DNA of 10,411 bases from Bryobacterales bacterium (lineage in GTDB: Bacteria; Acidobacteriota; Terriglobia; Bryobacterales; Bryobacteraceae). The DNA is taken from contig JAEUQE010000274.1 in NCBI GenBank assembly GCA_016789785.1, positions 1-10,411 on the forward strand, written 5' to 3'. Shown piece after piece: positions 6,873 through 10,411 of this stretch (the stretch's first letter is position 1; each line of letters begins with the position of its first letter). The notes beneath the pieces are model-generated. The model was not told the origin of the DNA. It made no database searches and saw nothing but the letters and a program-made list of their open reading frames with translations. A program made the position numbers and the translations under genes.

Positions 6873-9800
6873 ATGTTTCCCTTTGTATCGAACCCGCGAG
6901 CCTGGAAGCCGAGGAAGTGGTTCTTCCAGGTACACCTTTACGCCGGCATCGTGGTTGGTTTTCTGGCACTCGTGATCGGGTTGTCCGGCGCCGCGCTGGT
7001 CTACTCGCCAGAGCTGGAAGTCGCGCCAAGATGGGCTTCGGCGTCCGTTTCGAAGCCCATGGCGCTCGCTGATCTGACCCGCGCCGTTGCCCGGCAGTAT
7101 CCGGGGTTTCGCGTCGAGGACATCAGGTTCAGCACGGCGGGGATCGCCACGCAGGTTCACGTCAAGAAAGCGCTCGCCAACGACGGCGGCAACGGGAAGG
7201 CGCCGGGAACCGATCTGCAACTCGTTGTCGATCCACAGACGGGTCAAGTACTCAAGGCGGTGGACCGGCACACTGGCGTCTGGAATTTCCTTCGCGACCT
7301 GCACCACGATCTGCTGGCGGGCAGGACCGGCCGTGTGGTGAACGGTCTCGGCGCCTTGGCCCTGTTCACGCTTTGTGTGACTGGAATGGTCATCTGGTGG
7401 CCAGGCACACGGCTGTGGAAGCAGAGAGTGAAAGTCCAGAGCGGGACCAGTTGGAAGCGTTTCAACTGGGACTTGCACAACGCAGGGGGATTCTGGCTTG
7501 CGGCGGGTCTTGCGTTCTTCTCGTTCACTGGTTTTCAATACGCGTTTCCGCAGGTGACAAAAGGTGCGCTGCGCTGGATGACCGGGAGTCCGGAGCGGCC
7601 CAAGAAGCCGAAGCTTGCCGTGCGAACCGGCGGGATGGCTGATCTCGATACCGTTGCCCGGCAGGCGATGGGTGCGGTTCCCGATGGACGCCTCGCGCAG
7701 ATCAAACTGCCGAAGAAGGCAGACGAGCCATTCGAAGTGCGGATGAAGACGGCCTTCGACGGACACCATGAGGGAAACAACAAGGTCTTCCTGGACGGGC
7801 CGACCGGCGATGTGCTGCTGGTGGATCGATTCGACCGGCTGCCGCTCGCGAGCCGTGCAATTGAGTTGCTAGAGCCGCTGCACAACGCGCGGTTCATGAC
7901 GCTCAATGAAGCGAGTGTGTTGGCGCGTGCGCCTTGGATCGTGATGGGACTGGCGCCCGGCTTTCTCTTCCTTACGGGCTTCCTGATGTGGTGGAACCGG
8001 GTGGTCTCGAAGAAACTGGTGGCGGTACGCTCGCAGGCGGCACGGGTTGAACTGGTCAAGCCCGCGCGGGCAGCGGGAATCGCGATCTTGCTGTTTATGG
8101 CGCAGACGCAGCTTCATGCTCAACTCACCGCGGAGCAGAACGTGCTGAGCGGTCTGGTGTTGGACCCGGCTGGCGCGGCCGTTGCCGGCGCGAAGATTAC
8201 GTTGCGGATCTCACCGGAGAGAACCGCGAGATCGCAGGCCGATGGAAGGTTTGAGTTTTTGAATGTTGCGCCGGGTGAATATCCGGCCAGTGTGGAAGCG
8301 GCGGGTTTCACTTCGTGGTTCGGGACGTTGAAGCGGGCGGCGGGGACGGAGGTACGGCTCGAGGTGGCGGCCGCGGTCGAGTCGATCACGGTCAACGCGG
8401 GTACGTTGGAGGAGCAGCGTCTTGAAGAGCCTTTGATGAGCACCAGCATTGGACGCGCCGATATCGCGAGCCGGAACAACCGGCGTTTGAGCGACGTTGT
8501 GGCGCGCATGCCTGGTGTGTTTCTGACCGGGCCTCCGGGCGGCGAGAAGGATATCCGGGTGCGAGGCCTCGACAAGGAATACGCGCGGACACAGGTCGAT
8601 GGAGTCATGATTCCAGATGGCGGCGAGAAGCGAGAGTTGCAACTCAATCGCATCCCGTCATCCGTGGTGGATTCGGTGCGGCTGATTCGGAATCCAACCG
8701 CCGAGTTCGAAAGTGACGGCCTGGCCGGCCGCGTTGACGTGCAGACCCGGCCCATTCCGGAGGGGCTTCACGTGGATGGAAGGCTAGGATACGGCGCCCG
8801 CGGCGCGAGGACCAACAGCGTGGCCCAGGGACAACTCTCGGCCGGGTGGCGTTTCAGCCGGCGCTTTGGCTTCATGGCGGGATACAACTACATCGACGAC
8901 CACCTGCCAATCGATCGCAACAGGCTACTGTCCAATCGCAACACGGAGGTTGAAACGGAGCAGCAGAACCAACGATCGGGGAACTTCTTCGGCAACTTCG
9001 GAGTGTACACAGATCGCTTGGGCACATTTCACGTGAAGCCCGTAGTGATGGACTTCTTGACCGGGATGGAGCGGCTGCGGACGAGCGAGAATTTCGCTGG
9101 CGCGCTTCTGAACCGTACCGGCGAAGCGGAAGACAAGTCGCAGAGGACGCGCGGGCTGTCGCTGACGCACCAGTACGCCCGATCAAACGGTCTCGTTTGG
9201 GATACGCAGGCGGCGTTCTTCCGGAGCACGGAAGGCAAGGACAAGCTGGCGACGGCATTCAAAGTGAGCAACCAGATCGCGACGCTCGATAAGAGAACTC
9301 CCGAATTGGAGACGAAGGCGGACCAGACCTGGAACTTTGCGAGCGCGGCCGCTGTGCCGTTCCAGTTCGGTGTATGGAATGAGTTGAAGTTTGGCGCTGC
9401 CGCTCGCATGCGGGACCGGTTTCGCGATAAGAGCAAGTATGAAATCGATCTGGCGGGCAGGCAAAAGGACGTGAGCACTCCCAAGGACCGGTACAACCTG
9501 ACCGAGGATTATCAGGCGTTCTTCGTGCAAGACCGGTTCCGGTTTACGGAGCGTTTCTCCATCATGCCCGGTTTGCGAATTGAGCGTGTCACGCTCGATG
9601 CGGGGAATCCACTGGTGCAAGCGGACCGGCGCGTGTTTGTGGATGTGAATCCTTCGACGCACCTCCTCTATCGCGTCCGCCGCAATGTGAGTCTGCACGC
9701 GGCGGTGTCACGCGGGCTGGCGCGCCCGAAGTTCGACGAGCTGTCACCGTTCGAAGTCGCCAGTGCGACGAAGATCGTGGTTGGCAATCCGGACCTGGAT

Positions 9801-10411
9801 CCGGCCCGGGCCTGGAACTATGACGCGGGAGTGGATTATGCGACGAGCCGGGTATCCTTCTCGGTCAACGCGTTCCGAAAGACGATTCGGGGCGTGATTG
9901 AAGAGGTGGACACGCTTGAGAACCGCGGTACGGTGGACATCTACCAGGTGCGGAACGCCGGCAACGGCTGGCTGCGTGGGATCGAGTTCGAGCAGCGGTT
10001 GCGGATGCCGCAGGCGGCGCCGGTCTGGATGAGGGCGTTTTCGGTGTGGTCGAACCAGACGCTGATCAGCAGCCGCCTGCTGGCGGCCAGCGGGTTGCAC
10101 CGGCCATTCAAGGAGCAACCCCGATGGATCGCCAACGTGGGCCTGGACTTCAACAACGACGAGCGCAGTGGCACTTCGATGTCGGTGATCTCGAATTTCA
10201 CCGCGCGCCGTTTTGACTATAAGACCTCCGGCGATGTGACGGGGAAGGGCGGGTCGTCCAACTTCGACATGGCAGTGTACCAGAGGGTGCGTGGCAACTG
10301 GCGCCTCTTCGCGGAGATGAATAACCTGATGAATCGCGACCGCAGTGAGGACGAGATGTTCGTGAACGGCACGGTGAACCGGAGAGTGGAGCGCTACGGC
10401 CGGACGGCGCT
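6873..10411 (+). CDS. PepSY-TM / TonB-dependent receptor fusion, 3' end outside window
   Basis: One reading frame without a stop runs from ATG 6873 to the window end (at least 1179 residues). Residues 1-381 are a four-helix PepSY-TM protein: TM1 about 24-46 (VHLYAG entry), TM2 156-176, TM3 206-222, TM4 355-374, with periplasmic domains between TM1/2 and TM3/4. Conserved His stand at H21, H144/H145 (DLHHDLL), H202 (WDLHNAGG) and H337 (PLHNARF). In relatives such as FoxB/PiuB such His bind heme for ferric-siderophore reduction. Residues 396-416 look like a signal peptide ending LHA/Q. Then come CarboxypepD_reg (about 424-495), TonB plug (about 517-627; LSDVVARMPGVFL, IRVRGLDKEYARTQVDGVMI, GLAGRVDVQTR) and a 22-strand-type barrel from about 630, ending in FAEMNNLMNRD and YGRTA, about a dozen residues short of a normal receptor C-terminus. 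The ATG is the first Met after an in-frame stop at 6831; its ribosome-binding site is weak. An internal GTG start (8019) for a separate receptor is possible but unsupported. Confidence 0.9.
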   Translation, partial: MFPFVSNPRAWKPRKWFFQVHLYAGIVVGFLALVIGLSGAALVYSPELEVAPRWASASVSKPMALADLTRAVARQYPGFRVEDIRFSTAGIATQVHVKKALANDGGNGKAPGTDLQLVVDPQTGQVLKAVDRHTGVWNFLRDLHHDLLAGRTGRVVNGLGALALFTLCVTGMVIWWPGTRLWKQRVKVQSGTSWKRFNWDLHNAGGFWLAAGLAFFSFTGFQYAFPQVTKGALRWMTGSPERPKKPKLAVRTGGMADLDTVARQAMGAVPDGRLAQIKLPKKADEPFEVRMKTAFDGHHEGNNKVFLDGPTGDVLLVDRFDRLPLASRAIELLEPLHNARFMTLNEASVLARAPWIVMGLAPGFLFLTGFLMWWNRVVSKKLVAVRSQAARVELVKPARAAGIAILLFMAQTQLHAQLTAEQNVLSGLVLDPAGAAVAGAKITLRISPERTARSQADGRFEFLNVAPGEYPASVEAAGFTSWFGTLKRAAGTEVRLEVAAAVESITVNAGTLEEQRLEEPLMSTSIGRADIASRNNRRLSDVVARMPGVFLTGPPGGEKDIRVRGLDKEYARTQVDGVMIPDGGEKRELQLNRIPSSVVDSVRLIRNPTAEFESDGLAGRVDVQTRPIPEGLHVDGRLGYGARGARTNSVAQGQLSAGWRFSRRFGFMAGYNYIDDHLPIDRNRLLSNRNTEVETEQQNQRSGNFFGNFGVYTDRLGTFHVKPVVMDFLTGMERLRTSENFAGALLNRTGEAEDKSQRTRGLSLTHQYARSNGLVWDTQAAFFRSTEGKDKLATAFKVSNQIATLDKRTPELETKADQTWNFASAAAVPFQFGVWNELKFGAAARMRDRFRDKSKYEIDLAGRQKDVSTPKDRYNLTEDYQAFFVQDRFRFTERFSIMPGLRIERVTLDAGNPLVQADRRVFVDVNPSTHLLYRVRRNVSLHAAVSRGLARPKFDELSPFEVASATKIVVGNPDLDPARAWNYDAGVDYATSRVSFSVNAFRKTIRGVIEEVDTLENRGTVDIYQVRNAGNGWLRGIEFEQRLRMPQAAPVWMRAFSVWSNQTLISSRLLAASGLHRPFKEQPRWIANVGLDFNNDERSGTSMSVISNFTARRFDYKTSGDVTGKGGSSNFDMAVYQRVRGNWRLFAEMNNLMNRDRSEDEMFVNGTVNRRVERYGRTA
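8058..8123 (+). other. Internal signal-peptide-like segment joining the PepSY and receptor parts
   Basis: Codons for residues 396-417 read KPARAAGIAILLFMAQTQLH then AQ: two basic residues, a short hydrophobic core (GIAILLFM) and small residues at -3/-1 in a type-I-like site (L-H-A before Q). It follows a basic stretch after TM4 that should be cytoplasmic, so the segment would cross the membrane inward-to-outward and place the cleavage site in the periplasm. Confidence 0.7.

Noticed and set aside
6294..7769. A 491-codon open frame on the minus strand
   Set aside because: It is antisense to the PepSY part, has no recognisable motif, and its length is explained by high GC and the codon bias of the real gene.
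8001..8019. Internal GTG codons as the start of a separate receptor gene
   Set aside because: They give a possible signal peptide, but the upstream bases show no good Shine-Dalgarno sequence and there is no stop ending the PepSY frame. Kept as an alternative, not annotated.

Overview
The window looks like a piece of an Acidobacteriota chromosome, most likely Bryobacterales/Solibacter-like. This rests on four things: a high-GC sequence, an ADOP-type permease (acidobacterial duplicated orphan permease) coupled to a PadR regulator, a TonB-dependent receptor with an N-terminal CarboxypepD_reg domain, and an acidobacterial-style RHS core. The assignment is inferred from gene types; no 16S or other marker is present.

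Left part (1-2760): an accessory, partly decayed region. It opens with the 3' end of an RHS polymorphic-toxin gene, with a core ending in DPTG followed by a variable tip of about 195 residues. One base later comes a small acidic ORF that is the candidate immunity gene. Next is a displaced fragment of RHS YD repeats that runs directly into the broken tail of a vapC toxin gene on the opposite strand. That vapC carries a frameshift, has lost its stop and probably its start codon, yet keeps an intact upstream antitoxin gene. About 370 bp with no recognisable gene follows.

Middle part (2761-5921): a minus-strand two-gene operon. padR and a 922-residue ADOP permease overlap by ATGA, and the permease has a strong Shine-Dalgarno sequence inside the padR end. 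Two 23-bp-phased copies of an inverted repeat in the padR promoter look like the autoregulatory operator.

Right part (6121-10411): an N-terminally truncated second PIN/VapC remnant, a gene-free stretch, then a promoter covered by a TTGCAA-N5-TTGCAA palindrome. From 6873 one uninterrupted plus-strand reading frame runs off the window end, at least 1179 codons. It encodes a four-helix PepSY-TM protein (FoxB/PiuB ferric-siderophore-reductase type) fused in frame to a complete signal peptide, a CarboxypepD_reg domain, a TonB plug and a nearly complete outer-membrane beta-barrel.

The fusion is the most interesting feature. An inner-membrane reductase and an outer-membrane receptor cannot work as one chain. 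However, the join carries a basic cytoplasmic linker and a signal-peptide-like segment with an LHA/Q cleavage site in the correct orientation, which suggests a polyprotein split by signal peptidase during export. The likely job is siderophore or other metal-chelate uptake at the outer membrane coupled to reduction in the periplasm, possibly under Fur-like control.
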